A stretch of DNA of 64,000 nt from Pedobacter alluvionis (GCF_003664035.1 NZ_RCCK01000014.1:456981-520980), one strand, 5' to 3'; shown: positions 37,855 through 47,225, counted from the stretch's first letter. Numbers and translations are program-made. Notes: generated from the letters alone by a model not told the origin.

Positions 37855-38853
37855 TTGATGCGTTACAGGTTTTTGCTTTTCATTTTACCATTGATTTTTG
37901 CTTTTTCCCTGAAAAAAGAAGTGAAGCAGTATAAGATTAATGGTTTTGCGCAGGGAACCGATTATGCCATTATGTACTATGCCAATGATAGTTTAGCCAC
38001 TAAGGCTGGTATAGATAGTTTATTGAACGAAATTGATTTATCGATGTCGCTTTACAAAAAGGGATCATTGATAAATCAATTTAATGCTGCCAAAAAAGAA
38101 ATTAAAACCGATCGATTCATGAACGACGTGCTGAAAAGGAGTTTTGAGATCAACCAGGATACAAAAGGCATTTTCGATATTACCGTTGCCCCATTGGTAC
38201 AAGCCTGGGGTTTTGGGCCAAAAGAAGCTAAAAACGAACCCGATCCGGCTGTCATTAAATCGATATTGGCCTGTGTAGGCATGAGAAACCTGAAGCTAAA
38301 GAATGGTTTATTAAGCAAACTAAAGCCCTGTATACAAATCGATTTAAATGGAATTGCACAAGGTTATAGTGTCGATTTAATTGCCGCTTATCTCGAACAA
38401 AAAGGAATTAAACAATATGTGGCCGAGCTGGGAGGTGAAATTCGGATTTCAGGACCTAAACCCAATGGTGAAACCATGAAAATTGGCATTGAAGGTCCGG
38501 ATAAGGATGGAACCCCGGTAATCAGGCATATCGCTGCGATAAATTCTGGTGCCATTACCACTTCGGGCAACTACCGCAAATTCCACCAAAGCGGCAAGAA
38601 AAAAATTTCTCACCTGATCGATCCTAACACAGGATATCCTTTAGATAATGAGATGATTAGTGTAACGGTATACGCCAAAAATGCCATTACAGCCGATGGA
38701 TATGATAATGCCCTAATGGCCATGCACCTTAAAGATGCCATTGCCTTTGTAGAAAGCAGAAAAAACCTTGAGGCTTATTTTGTGTACCATCAAAAAGATG
38801 GCAAAGTAGCCGATACGTTAACTACAGGATTCAAAAAATTAATTACACACTAA
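37855..38853 (+). CDS. apbE: FAD:protein FMN transferase (ApbE)
   Basis: This 332-aa protein has an N-terminal signal or anchor helix. The ApbE core shows the GTDYAIMY start, MNDVLKRSFEINQDTKGIFDITVAPLVQAWGFG, IDLNGIAQGYSVDLIAAYL, AELGGEIRISG, TSGNYRKFH and HLIDPNTGYP. ApbE covalently attaches FMN to Thr residues of exported flavoproteins such as Na+-NQR or Rnf subunits. No such target lies in this operon. It may act on a distant respiratory complex, with its location between oxidoreductase and isomerase genes explained only by shared regulation. Confidence 0.92.
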   Translation: MMRYRFLLFILPLIFAFSLKKEVKQYKINGFAQGTDYAIMYYANDSLATKAGIDSLLNEIDLSMSLYKKGSLINQFNAAKKEIKTDRFMNDVLKRSFEINQDTKGIFDITVAPLVQAWGFGPKEAKNEPDPAVIKSILACVGMRNLKLKNGLLSKLKPCIQIDLNGIAQGYSVDLIAAYLEQKGIKQYVAELGGEIRISGPKPNGETMKIGIEGPDKDGTPVIRHIAAINSGAITTSGNYRKFHQSGKKKISHLIDPNTGYPLDNEMISVTVYAKNAITADGYDNALMAMHLKDAIAFVESRKNLEAYFVYHQKDGKVADTLTTGFKKLITH

Positions 38854-38873
38854 TATCTGTTAAAACTAAACCG

Positions 38874-39800
38874 ATGAAAAGAAGTGAGTTTATAAGAAAT
38901 AGCCTGCTTACAGCTGGTGCCATTACTACAGGAGCAGGATTTACCAATACTTTTGCTGCCGAAAAAACAAATGATACATTAAGCGATAAAACTTTTAACC
39001 TCGATTATGCACCGCACCAGGGCATGTTCCAAAACCATGCCGGCAAGAGTTTTCTAGATCAGATCCAGTTTATGTACGATAAAGGTTTCCGTTCCATCGA
39101 AGACAACGGTTACCTAAACCGCCCTGTAGAAGAACAGGAAAAAATTGGAAAACTTTTGGCAAAATTGGGCATGCGCATGGGCGTTTTTGTGGTAGATGGT
39201 GGCGATAACTGGAAGACCTCCTTAACCACTGGCAAAAAAGAATTTAAAGACAAATTTATCGAAACCTGTAAAAAATCGGTAGAAGCTGCAAAACGCTGTA
39301 ATGCCAAATGGCTTACCGTAGTGCCAGGTTTTTACGAACGTAATTTACCTTATGGCAATCAATTTGCCAATGTAATCGATGCCATGCGTGCAGGGGCCGA
39401 GATTTTTGAACCCCATGGTTTGATTATGGTCTTGGAAACCCTGAGCGATACCCCGGAACTTTTCCTTCAAAAAACAAATGAAACCTACGCCGTTTGTAAA
39501 GCGGTTAAAAGTCCTTCGTGTAAAATTCTTTATGATATTTACCACATGCAACGTACAGAAGGCGATTTAATTAAAACCCTCGATCGTTGCTGGGATGAAA
39601 TTGCCTACATCCAGATCGGGGATAATCCAGGCCGAAAAGAACCAACAACCGGGGAAATTAATTATAAAAACCTATTCAAACATCTGTACACCAAAGGCTA
39701 CAAAGGCGTAATGGGCATGGAGCACGGCAATTCTAAAGGCGGAAAAGAAGGCGAACTGGCTGTTATTTCTGCGTATAGGGCTGAGGATAATTTCCTATAG
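38874..39800 (+). CDS. Exported TIM-barrel sugar isomerase-like protein (hydroxypyruvate isomerase family)
   Basis: This 308-aa protein has a Tat/Sec-like leader (MKRSEFIRNSLLTAGAITTG). The xylose-isomerase-like TIM barrel has the expected metal-site segments: LVLETLSDTPELF-type Glu (VLETLSD), ILYDIYHMQRTEGD (Asp/His), YIQIGDNPGRKEPTTGEINY and GMEHGNS. Hydroxypyruvate-isomerase relatives interconvert keto and aldose sugars. It ends the FGE-Gfo-ApbE-isomerase run. Its last 80 codons and 169 bp of downstream DNA are duplicated just beyond it. Confidence 0.85.
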   Translation: MKRSEFIRNSLLTAGAITTGAGFTNTFAAEKTNDTLSDKTFNLDYAPHQGMFQNHAGKSFLDQIQFMYDKGFRSIEDNGYLNRPVEEQEKIGKLLAKLGMRMGVFVVDGGDNWKTSLTTGKKEFKDKFIETCKKSVEAAKRCNAKWLTVVPGFYERNLPYGNQFANVIDAMRAGAEIFEPHGLIMVLETLSDTPELFLQKTNETYAVCKAVKSPSCKILYDIYHMQRTEGDLIKTLDRCWDEIAYIQIGDNPGRKEPTTGEINYKNLFKHLYTKGYKGVMGMEHGNSKGGKEGELAVISAYRAEDNFL

Positions 39801-39969
39801 ATATACTTTCAAATATCCAATGGTTGGTAAGAATTCCTCTAATAAAATCTGTCATTCTGAACACAGTGAAGAATCCTTATCAGTAAGACCTCCATTCTGA
39901 CAAGCCTATTGGACTAAAGTCTGTTCAATAAAGATCCTTCGCTGCGCTCAGGATGACAAATAACCTATC
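39801..39969 (+). repeat. Downstream flank duplicated at 40289-40457
   Basis: 169 bp, including CATTCTGAACACAGTGAAG and CTTCGCTGCGCTCAGGATGA repeat arms, recurs without indels and with 5 mismatches after the pseudogene copy. Confidence 0.85.
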
Positions 39970-40045
39970 CAATGGTTGAACACAGATATAAAAATCCGTT
40001 TTGGAATTATAGATAATGGTCTGTGCGCCACAGACCTTGGAATTG

Positions 40046-40288
40046 GAAGGCGACTTAATTAAAACCATCGATCGTTGCTGGGATGAAATTGCCTACATCC
40101 AGATTGGGGATAACCCCGGCAGGAAAGAACCGACAACCGGAGAAATTAATTATAAAAACCTGTTCAAACATCTGCACGCCAAAGGCTATAAAGGCGTAAT
40201 GGGTATGGAGCACGGTAATTCGAAAGATGGAAAAGAGGGTGAGCTGGCTGTTATTTCGGCTTACAGAGCTGAGGATAATTTCCTGTAG
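40046..40288 (+). pseudogene. Duplicated 3' fragment of the isomerase gene
   Basis: The 243 bp match the last 81 codons (including stop) of the gene at 38874-39800. At protein level it differs at 4 of 80 residues, while roughly 26 bases differ, mostly silent. No 5' part of the gene is present. The sequence before it contains a GGTCTGTGCGCCACAGACC hairpin. It is a fragment rather than a gene. Its silent-site divergence, much higher than that of the flank behind it, suggests that it came from a diverged full-length paralogue or allele. Confidence 0.85.
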
Positions 40289-40457
40289 ATATACTTTCAA
40301 ATATCCAATGGTTGGTAAGAATTCCTCTAATAAAATCTGTCATTCTGAACACAGTGAAGAATCCTTATCAGTAAAACCTCCATTCTGGCAAGCCTATTGG
40401 GCTAAAATCTGTTTAATAAAGATCCTTCGCTGCGCTCAGGATGACAAATAACCTATC
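40289..40457 (+). repeat. Second copy of the isomerase downstream flank
   Basis: It matches 39801-39969 base for base apart from 5 substitutions. Similarity stops abruptly after CCTATC. Confidence 0.85.
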
Positions 40458-40505
40458 TCCACGCCGTGGTCTGTGTCCCCACAGACCACAATGTTATCTC
40501 TTCTC

Positions 40506-41993
40506 CTACCCCACCTTCAACACCCACACCGAAACACTGCCAGCATTGCAATGAAACTCTGCCCAACCATTTTCATCAATAACTACTTCCTGCTGGCGAT
40601 AGCCTAAGGCATCAAAAAAGGTTTTTCCGGCAAAGTGTTTGCCTATTTCCATTTCTTTGAACCCTTCTTCTCCTGTACTCAACAATACGGCTAAACCACT
40701 ATTTTCATGCTCTTCATCACCGGCACGGGTCCATCCTACACAAATGCCATGGTCAAAATAATCACGTTGCTCACCGTAGGCTAAGGCTGTACGGATTTTA
40801 CTCATCGTTTCTACCGAAGGGATGGCCACTAGTTCAACATGTACCTCATCACCTTCTTTATCTTTATCATCATAAATCCCTCCATACAGATCAGGAAAGA
40901 ATAAACAGGGAATGCCTTGCATACGCAACAAGATCATGGCATAAGCCAAAGGCCTGAACCAAAAATCGACATAAGATTCCAGCGCCTGCAAAGGTTGCGA
41001 ATCATGATTATCAACAAATGTTACTGCCAGATCAGGCTTTACCTGTACCAGCGTTCCATCAAAAATCGTCCGCATATCAAATTCCTCGTTCTTACTGGCC
41101 AGGAAAAAATTATGGTGTAACAACGAATCAAATATTTGTGTCCTTCCGCCGGTAATTTCAATATAGTTCAATTGCCCCGCAATATCCACCACATTCCAAT
41201 CTTCGGCTACAATAAAAAATTCCCTGTTAAATTTCTGGTTCAGGTGATCGATCCACTCTACAATAAAATCCGGATTGATGTGTTTAACCGCATCTAACCG
41301 AAAACCGTCTACTTTGGTCGTTTCAACCACCCATTCGCCCCAGTATTTTAATTCTTCAACTACAGCCCTGTTGCGGTAATCGATATCATTGTACATCAGG
41401 TAGTCGTAATTGCCGAATTCAGTAGATGGAACCTCCTCAAAACCTTCGCCTAAATAATTCTGAATCGAATAGATCGCAGTTTTTTTGAGGTCTTCTGCCC
41501 AGTCCACCCCACTAAAACACTCATGATTCCATATAAATTCAGAATATTTACCCTTTCGCCCGGGGAAAGTAAACTTCGTCCAGGCTTCTATTTCGAAAAC
41601 ATCGCTGGTAAATTCGTTTCTATCTTCTGGGTTAACAGTTCTAACGGCTATCTTCTCGAGTTCATCACCACCAGCTTTATGGTTAAAAACGGCATCGGCT
41701 AAAACTCCAACCCCATTATCGTGCAGTGCTTCAATTGCTTTGATATATTCGTCTTTAGAGCCATGTTTGGTACTTACACTTCCTTTCTGATCGAACTCGC
41801 CCAAATCGAACAGATCATAAACCGCATAACCAACATCATAAGCGGCGTTGTTGGATTTATAGGCTGGTGGCAACCAAACGGATGTTACGCCAATTTCTTT
41901 TAAATGACTTGCTTCAGCAGCTACTTTAGTCCATAAATTTTGTTCTTCGTTATAATACCAATGAAAAAATTGGATCAGGGTCTGGTTTTGCAT
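40506..41993 (-). CDS. Cytoplasmic GH13 alpha-amylase
   Basis: This 495-aa glycoside hydrolase of family 13 has conserved regions DAVFNHKAGG (region I), DGFRLDAVKH (region II, nucleophile Asp), FIVAEDW (region III, acid/base Glu) and FVDNHDSQ (region IV, transition-state Asp). It begins MQNQTLIQFFHWYY without a signal peptide, like the cytoplasmic AmyA type, so it probably degrades internal alpha-glucans or imported maltodextrins. A C-terminal beta domain ends in SVSVWVLKV. A large tandem-repeat array begins just upstream of its start. Confidence 0.93.
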   Translation of the reverse strand: MQNQTLIQFFHWYYNEEQNLWTKVAAEASHLKEIGVTSVWLPPAYKSNNAAYDVGYAVYDLFDLGEFDQKGSVSTKHGSKDEYIKAIEALHDNGVGVLADAVFNHKAGGDELEKIAVRTVNPEDRNEFTSDVFEIEAWTKFTFPGRKGKYSEFIWNHECFSGVDWAEDLKKTAIYSIQNYLGEGFEEVPSTEFGNYDYLMYNDIDYRNRAVVEELKYWGEWVVETTKVDGFRLDAVKHINPDFIVEWIDHLNQKFNREFFIVAEDWNVVDIAGQLNYIEITGGRTQIFDSLLHHNFFLASKNEEFDMRTIFDGTLVQVKPDLAVTFVDNHDSQPLQALESYVDFWFRPLAYAMILLRMQGIPCLFFPDLYGGIYDDKDKEGDEVHVELVAIPSVETMSKIRTALAYGEQRDYFDHGICVGWTRAGDEEHENSGLAVLLSTGEEGFKEMEIGKHFAGKTFFDALGYRQQEVVIDENGWAEFHCNAGSVSVWVLKVG

Positions 41994-42054
41994 TAATTAG
42001 ATTTTTTGTATGGATAACATGAGAGCTGATGAATTTGTTTTTGGATTGAAGATC

Positions 42055-42860
42055 TTCACAAGTTCTTTCCCGCTGATCTCGCTGATGCCCGCAGAAAAAC
42101 AACTTAAATCTGCGAAAAACCCTTTGATCTGCGGGAACAATCTTACTCATGCTTTCCCCCTGATCTCGCCAATCCTCGCAGAAAAACAAATAATAAATCT
42201 GCGAAAATCTCTTGAATCTGCGGGAACAACCTTACTCACGCTTTCCCGCTGATCTCGCCGATCCTCACAGAAAAACAAAATAATACATCTGCGAAAATCT
42301 CTTGAATCTGCGGGAACAATCTTACTCATACTTTCCACCGATTTCGCTGATCACCGCTGAAAAACAAAATAATACATCTGTGAAAATCTCTTGAATCTGC
42401 GAGAACAATCTTAGGCATGCTTTTCTCGCTAATTGCACAGATCACCCCTGAAAAACAAAATAATAAATCTACGAAAATCCCTTTGATCTGCGTGAGCAAT
42501 ATTACTCATGCTTTTCCCGCTGATTTCGCCGATCACCGTAGTAAAACAAAATAATACATCTGCGAAAATCTCTTGAATCTGCGGGAACAATCTTACTCAT
42601 ACTTTCCACCGATTTCGCTGATCACCGCTGAAAAACAAAATAATAAATCTGTGAAAATCTCTTGAATCTGCGGGAACAATCTTACTCATGCTTTCCCCCT
42701 GATCTCGCCAATCCTCGCAGAAAAACAAATAATAAATCTGCGAAAATCTCTTAAATCTGCGGGAACATTACCCACGCTTTTCCCACTAATTGCGCAGATC
42801 ACCTCCGAAAAACATCTGCTAAATCCACCAGAATCTATTTGCAATACAATCTTAACCACA
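42055..42860. repeat. Tandem array of about eight 89-91 bp units
   Basis: The anchor TCTGCGAAAATCTCTTGAA or a close form occurs at 42109, 42198, 42288, 42377, 42468, 42559, 42648 and 42737, giving periods of 89, 90, 89, 91, 91, 89 and 89. A half unit precedes and a decayed unit follows. Each unit has CGCAGA ... TCTGCG arms able to form a hairpin. Units 1 and 7, and units 3 and 6, are closer to each other than to their neighbours, so blocks of several units were duplicated. The changing period argues against a coding role. Confidence 0.9.
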
Positions 42861-42867
42861 TTTTAAC

Positions 42868-42875
42868 TACTTTTG
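42868..42875 (+). promoter_or_regulatory. TAnnTTTG -7 promoter box
   Basis: TACTTTTG lies 6 nt before the thioesterase ATG, with no clear -33 box at the usual distance. The arrangement resembles that before the ABC-F gene. Confidence 0.4.
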
Positions 42876-42881
42876 CCCTTA

Positions 42882-43403
42882 ATGAGTTTAAAAAAGAAAT
42901 TTGCCAGAGAAAGTTTTACCATTATGAACGAATTGGTATTACCAAATGATACCAATACCTTAAATAACCTGATGGGTGGGCGTTTGCTTCACTGGATGGA
43001 TATTGCAGCGGCAATTTCGGCTCAAAAACACTGTAACCGTATCGTGGTGACCGCTTCCGTTGATAATGTTTCTTTTAAACAGCCCATTAAATTAGGTGAT
43101 GTAATTACCATCGAAGCCAAAGTAACCCGTGCTTTTAATACCTCGGTAGAAGTGCGTTTAGATGTATGGGCAGAAAATATTCCGAGTGGTGCAAGGCAGA
43201 AAAGCAACGAAGCTTACTATACCTTTGTAGCGCTTGATCAGAGTGCACGAACCATTCCCGTACCAGAACTTATCCCAGAAACGCAGGAAGAAATTGATTT
43301 GTTTGATGGTGCCCTGCGCCGCAGACAGTTACGTTTGGTTTTAGGTGGCAAAATGCATCCTGATGACGCCAGCGAACTCAAGGCACTTTTCTTTAAAGCA
43401 TAA
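42882..43403 (+). CDS. Acyl-CoA thioesterase, hotdog fold (YciA/BACH type)
   Basis: This 173-aa single-hotdog protein starts at the ATG at 42882. It shows NDTNTLNNLMGGRLLHWMDIAAAI (Asn/Gly before the helix), SVDNVSFKQPIKLGDVITIEAKV and a C-terminal RRRQLRLVL tail. These fit the YciA / brain acyl-CoA hydrolase group, which hydrolyses medium- or long-chain acyl-CoA. A -7-like box lies directly before it. It is not near fatty-acid genes, so the role is probably general. Confidence 0.88.
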   Translation: MSLKKKFARESFTIMNELVLPNDTNTLNNLMGGRLLHWMDIAAAISAQKHCNRIVVTASVDNVSFKQPIKLGDVITIEAKVTRAFNTSVEVRLDVWAENIPSGARQKSNEAYYTFVALDQSARTIPVPELIPETQEEIDLFDGALRRRQLRLVLGGKMHPDDASELKALFFKA

Positions 43404-43474
43404 TTTTTACGTTAAATTTCTTTTCAGCTTAACATGATTGTTTTATTTTAGCGGTTTACCTTACGCTGAAAAAT

Positions 43475-44656
43475 ATGACAACTTATACCATTCTTATTAT
43501 TTTAAGCGGATTAGTAATATTCTCTTATCTGTTTGATTTAGTGGCGAGTAAAACCAAAGTACCATCGGTTTTATTGCTGCTGCTTTTAGGTATTGGTTTA
43601 CGTTTACTGGTAGATAACCTAAAGATACAAACCTTCAATTTCCTATCTATTTTGCCCACATTGGGTACTGTAGGTCTAATTTTAATTGTTTTTGAGGGCT
43701 CACTCGAACTTAAATACGATCAGCATAAAAACAAGGTCATTAAAAGCGCTTTTTTTTCGGCCTTAAGTATTTTACTCGGTACCACCAGCGTAATTACCAC
43801 CATCATTTACCAGATTTCGCACCACGATTTATATACCTGTATTGCCAATGCCATCCCTTTTAGTGTGATTAGTTCGGCCATTGCCATTCCATCGGCCGCA
43901 GCCTTAAACAATAAAGATAAAGAGTTTGTGATCTACGAATCCTCTTTCTCTGATATCCTGGGCATCATCATTTTTAATTTCACCATTACCAACCATTCGG
44001 TCACTACCTCCGCATTTATAGGCCTGGGCTTAAGTACCTTTCTCATCCTTTTGCTATCGGCCATTGCCTGTGTAGTATTGTTGTACATTATGGGCCGGTT
44101 GGTACACCACATCAAATTTTTCCTGATTATCGCCATACTCATCCTGGTTTATGCCATTGGTCAGTCTTACCACCTCTCTTCGCTGGTGCTGATCCTGAGT
44201 ACAGGTTTATTCCTGAACAATGCCGATACCATCCAGAACGTTTGGTTCAGGAGTATTTTTTTATACAAGAATTTAACGGCCGATTTATCGCAGCTTTACC
44301 AGTTATCGGCAGAAAGCGCCTTTATTTTGCGGACTTTTTTCTTTGTTATTTTCGGTTTTACGATGAACATCGGCGAACTGAACAATAAGATTGTACTGGC
44401 CAATGGATTTTTTATTCTGATTACGATATACCTCATCAGGATGCTCTTCCTTAAAATATTTAAAAAGGATACTTTAGGTCCGATTTTATACATCGCTCCC
44501 CGCGGACTGATCAGCATTTTACTTTATTTCAACCTGCCCGCCTCACTAAAAATACAGGAAGTGGGTACGCCGTTTTTATTCCTCGTGGTATTGGGCTCTA
44601 GTATTGTAATGACGCTGGGGATTACGCTGAGTAAGAGAAATAGTGTGATTCAGTAG
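43475..44656 (+). CDS. Cation:proton antiporter (Na+/H+ exchanger family)
   Basis: The 393-aa integral membrane protein has about 11-12 hydrophobic helices. The core pattern includes VPSVLLLLLLGIGL, TVGLILIVFEGSLELK and ESSFSDILGIIIFNF; the last contains the acidic residues expected in the transport site of CPA-type antiporters. No cytosolic C-terminal regulatory domain is present. It would exchange Na+ or K+ for protons at the inner membrane. It is separated from the thioesterase by 71 bp and may be a single-gene unit. Confidence 0.88.
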   Translation: MTTYTILIILSGLVIFSYLFDLVASKTKVPSVLLLLLLGIGLRLLVDNLKIQTFNFLSILPTLGTVGLILIVFEGSLELKYDQHKNKVIKSAFFSALSILLGTTSVITTIIYQISHHDLYTCIANAIPFSVISSAIAIPSAAALNNKDKEFVIYESSFSDILGIIIFNFTITNHSVTTSAFIGLGLSTFLILLLSAIACVVLLYIMGRLVHHIKFFLIIAILILVYAIGQSYHLSSLVLILSTGLFLNNADTIQNVWFRSIFLYKNLTADLSQLYQLSAESAFILRTFFFVIFGFTMNIGELNNKIVLANGFFILITIYLIRMLFLKIFKKDTLGPILYIAPRGLISILLYFNLPASLKIQEVGTPFLFLVVLGSSIVMTLGITLSKRNSVIQ

Positions 44657-44767
44657 TTTATTGGTTCACTGGCCATTAGTCATTAGTTGATTGGGTTAAT
44701 CGTATAAGCTGGTTAATGGTTTATTGGCTGATAGTTCATGGTTGATAGCCTGAAGCGATAGATTAAC

Positions 44768-44828
44768 AACTTCGGACTAAAATAGGTTTATCGACTATAG
44801 ACTTCCGACTAAGGACTTCGGACTCCCC
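44768..44828. repeat. Heptamer array RACTNNN, first
   Basis: Successive 7-mers AACTTCG, GACTAAA, then GACTATA, GACTTCC, GACTAAG, GACTTCG, GACTCCC have a fixed RACT and variable last three bases, with one irregular insert. It lies just before the end of the unknown exported gene. Confidence 0.65.
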
Positions 44829-44833
44829 TAGCG

Positions 44834-45400
44834 CTAAGGCTTAACCGTAGAAGAAATAGATTTCAGCTGCTGCAATTCTGCCAGCACATCTGGATTGGCC
44901 TGGTAATAAATAGAATAATAACTGAGTTCGTTAAACTTATTTTCATCTATCTTATTAAAGTTAAACCGTGCAAGGTTCGGATTAATGGCATGGATGGGCA
45001 ATGCAACAGCATTTGCCATTGCAGTAAAAACAACAGAAAATGCCGTGGCCGATACATCTTCCTTAAAACCCGGCTCTTCCTTGCCCCATTTATCAACCAT
45101 TTTACCAGCTGCATTCATTTTATACTCTTCTGCCCTATCTTCACCGATTTTAACAAAACTCATTCCTTTATAACCTTTCTTAACCGTTCTGATCTGTACC
45201 GTTTTAATTTCATTGATGGGAACCTGAATAAATTCGCCGTCATGATTCAGAATCACATTTACCGAATCAACTTTATATAAAATCCCTTTGTATTTTTCAT
45301 TTTGGGTTTTCAGAATGGCCATGTAAGGTTTAACGCTTTGAGCCATTGCGAAGCTTAGGAAAAAGAAAAAGATGAGGGTAAAATAGATAGACTTTATCAT
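44834..45400 (-). CDS. Exported protein of unknown function
   Basis: This 188-aa product begins with a strongly hydrophobic signal peptide ending at AMAQ, so it is exported. A beta-rich segment of about 70 residues follows (YMAILKTQNEKYKGILYKVD, INEIKTVQIRTV), and then a central hydrophobic helix near 120-140 and a polar C-terminus. The family is not recognised. It stands alone on the minus strand between repeat-rich gaps, and both flanks contain related GGTTAAT/TGGTTCA sequences. Confidence 0.6.
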   Translation of the reverse strand: MIKSIYFTLIFFFFLSFAMAQSVKPYMAILKTQNEKYKGILYKVDSVNVILNHDGEFIQVPINEIKTVQIRTVKKGYKGMSFVKIGEDRAEEYKMNAAGKMVDKWGKEEPGFKEDVSATAFSVVFTAMANAVALPIHAINPNLARFNFNKIDENKFNELSYYSIYYQANPDVLAELQQLKSISSTVKP

Positions 45401-46311
45401 GTTATTGGTTCATTTGGTAAATTGTATAAACTGGTTAATCGGTTAATTGTCTCTAAGCACGGCAGTAAAACTTTCAACAAGATCCTTCCTTGCGCTATCA
45501 ATGACAGATTTAAAAAATCGCCGTCATTTCGACTGAAGCGCAGCGAAATGGAGAAATCTTTGAACTATGTTAAAAGATTTCTCTACTGCGGTCGAAATGA
45601 CGCCTCTCGTATACCTGTCACCAACACTCCGATGTATTTGAAAAATTCTAACCTCTATCATTGACGTTATTTTACATATATATACTAATCAACATTTTAA
45701 CTACTTTCGCATTTCCATCCATCTAGGCCACAGTACGGTATCCCCGTTCTACTTAAACCCGGCCTAACAAATTTTTCGGGCTGCACTGCCTAAGCCAACA
45801 TACTAGCTTCGAAAGAAAACGGCGAAGCCCTCATGAATGCAGTTGAAAGTTATAAACAACAAATGAATAAATTTTCAGCCGGCAGTTTTTGTTTTTTCAT
45901 GTGTGTTTATATTTTTAATGGCATTCAAGCTAGCTTCGCTGGTCTTTTTGATGCCAAAAAGAAAGAGCCCTTCGGCGGCGGCGAGCCGAGGCAAGACAGT
46001 GGTGTATGGCAAAAGAAATCAATTGTACGTCACTCATATTGATTTTAAACAATTAATTAACCCTCAGGATGACAATTTCTCAAATAAGCCAACTTCACTG
46101 ATTAATGAGTAACCGGTTAATTGTTTAAATCGGTTTAACTGAGGCAAACTCCAAACTAGTAAATCGACTCAAGACTGCCGACTCGAGAATCGGACTAAAA
46201 TCGATCAATCGACTCCCAACTCCAAACGCCCAACTCCAAACTATAACCCCTCGTTCAATAGACTCCAAACTTCCGACTATGGACTTTGGACTACAGACTA
46301 AGGACTTCAAA
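45401..46311. other. Repeat-rich intergenic region
   Basis: It contains a GTCATTTCGACTGAAG inverted repeat (45521-45603), a stretch at 45730-46010 with CTAGCTTCG and GAGCCCTTCGGCGGCGGC, and the heptamer array at 46147-46316. Several open frames exist, but none has a convincing composition or start. Confidence 0.55.
45521..45603. repeat. GTCATTTCGA-type inverted repeat
   Basis: GCCGTCATTTCGACTGAAG and CTGCGGTCGAAATGACG form the arms; AGAAATCT and AGATTTCT are mirrored inside. Confidence 0.7.
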
Positions 46312-46316
46312 CTACG
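46147..46316. repeat. Heptamer array RACTNNN, second and longest
   Basis: Runs such as GACTCCA, AACTTCC, GACTATG, GACTTTG, GACTACA, GACTAAG, GACTTCA keep exact 7-bp phase at 46260-46316. Shorter phased runs, including AACTCCA copies, precede it. It ends at the stop of the EVE-domain gene. Confidence 0.7.
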
Positions 46317-46716
46317 CCCCCATTTCCAAAATCTTATCAAACTCAGTGGCTTTAAGCGGCATTACCGATAAACGCCCTTGTCTAACCAATGATATATCAA
46401 CCAAACTTGGCTCAGCTTTGATCTGCTCCAGCGAAACCGGATTTTTCAGGCTTTCTACAGGCGATAAATCAACCACTACCCAGTTGGCATCATCAGTAGT
46501 AGGGTCCTGGTAAAACTCTCTTACCACTTTGGCAATACCCACTACGTTTTTCCCTTCGTTACTGTGGTAAAAAAGCACCAAATCGCCCTCTTTCATAGCT
46601 TTCAGGTTATTCCTCGCCTGGTAATTACGAACGCCATCCCAAAAGGTACGGCCATCTTCATTAAATTTTTCCCAACTGTATTTAAAAGGCTCTGATTTTA
46701 CTAACCAATGGTTCAT
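46312..46716 (-). CDS. EVE-domain protein
   Basis: This 134-aa protein matches the EVE fold (PUA-like): WLVKSEPFKYSWEKF at the start, TFWDGVRNYQARNNLKAMKEGDLVLFYHS, GIAKVV and LSVMPLKATEFDKIL. EVE domains bind modified bases in DNA or RNA and are often found near restriction or other defence genes. Here it borders the accessory region that holds a Septu-like pair, although on the other strand. Relatives are also common in core genomes, so the proximity may be chance. Confidence 0.9.
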   Translation of the reverse strand: MNHWLVKSEPFKYSWEKFNEDGRTFWDGVRNYQARNNLKAMKEGDLVLFYHSNEGKNVVGIAKVVREFYQDPTTDDANWVVVDLSPVESLKNPVSLEQIKAEPSLVDISLVRQGRLSVMPLKATEFDKILEMGA

Positions 46717-47225
46717 CTTATTCTTTATTTAAGGCTCAAAACTAACAAAACAGAACGGATTAGAAAATAGGTTGGAAAGAATGCTGGAAACATAATATAG
46801 CATGATGTAAGAATTATTAGCTTGGGTTATTCACCCAGGCTAATTTTAACTTTTTATTGAAAGGTGACTCTCGTAAAAAATAAAAGGATGTTGCTATATT
46901 AGTTTTTACGAGGGCAATCTTTTGGCATATAAAAATGAAATCGAAATATCCCAAATTAAAAACTACCTTTAAATACAAGAGTATTTTTTTTGGTATCTCT
47001 TTTACAAATATTACTATATTAGCATACTAAATTAATTATCATGCTCAGCTCATTGGTCTTGTCAATTTAAAGATTGATAACTAGTTTAACATAGGCAAGA
47101 CTTTCATAAAATAGGCAACTATTTAACTAAAAAATCATTCTAATTATCCCATATAGTAGATTTGTGAAGTGGAGTTACGAATGTTTTTTATCTTACTATA
47201 AATATTAATTAACATCATAGATAAA
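46717..47225. other. Intergenic region before the Septu-like operon
   Basis: 509 A/T-rich bp hold the left 50-bp direct repeat (46797-46846) and probably the promoter of the ATPase gene. No gene was seen. Confidence 0.55.
46797..46846. repeat. 50-bp direct repeat, left copy
   Basis: A perfect 50-bp match to 49996-50045. It contains the stem ATTAGCTTGGGT-TATTC-ACCCAGGCTAAT, 12 bp with one mismatch that is a G-U pair in RNA. Candidate boundary of the Septu-like segment. Confidence 0.85.

Noticed and set aside
42010-42338. Overlapping frames with repeated residues in the 89-bp array
   Set aside because: The period changes between 89, 90 and 91, so frames are not maintained; they are by-products of repeats.
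45833-46112. Two overlapping plus-strand frames of 69 codons
   Set aside because: They lie in a repeat-like stretch and compete in different frames; neither has a supporting start or domain.
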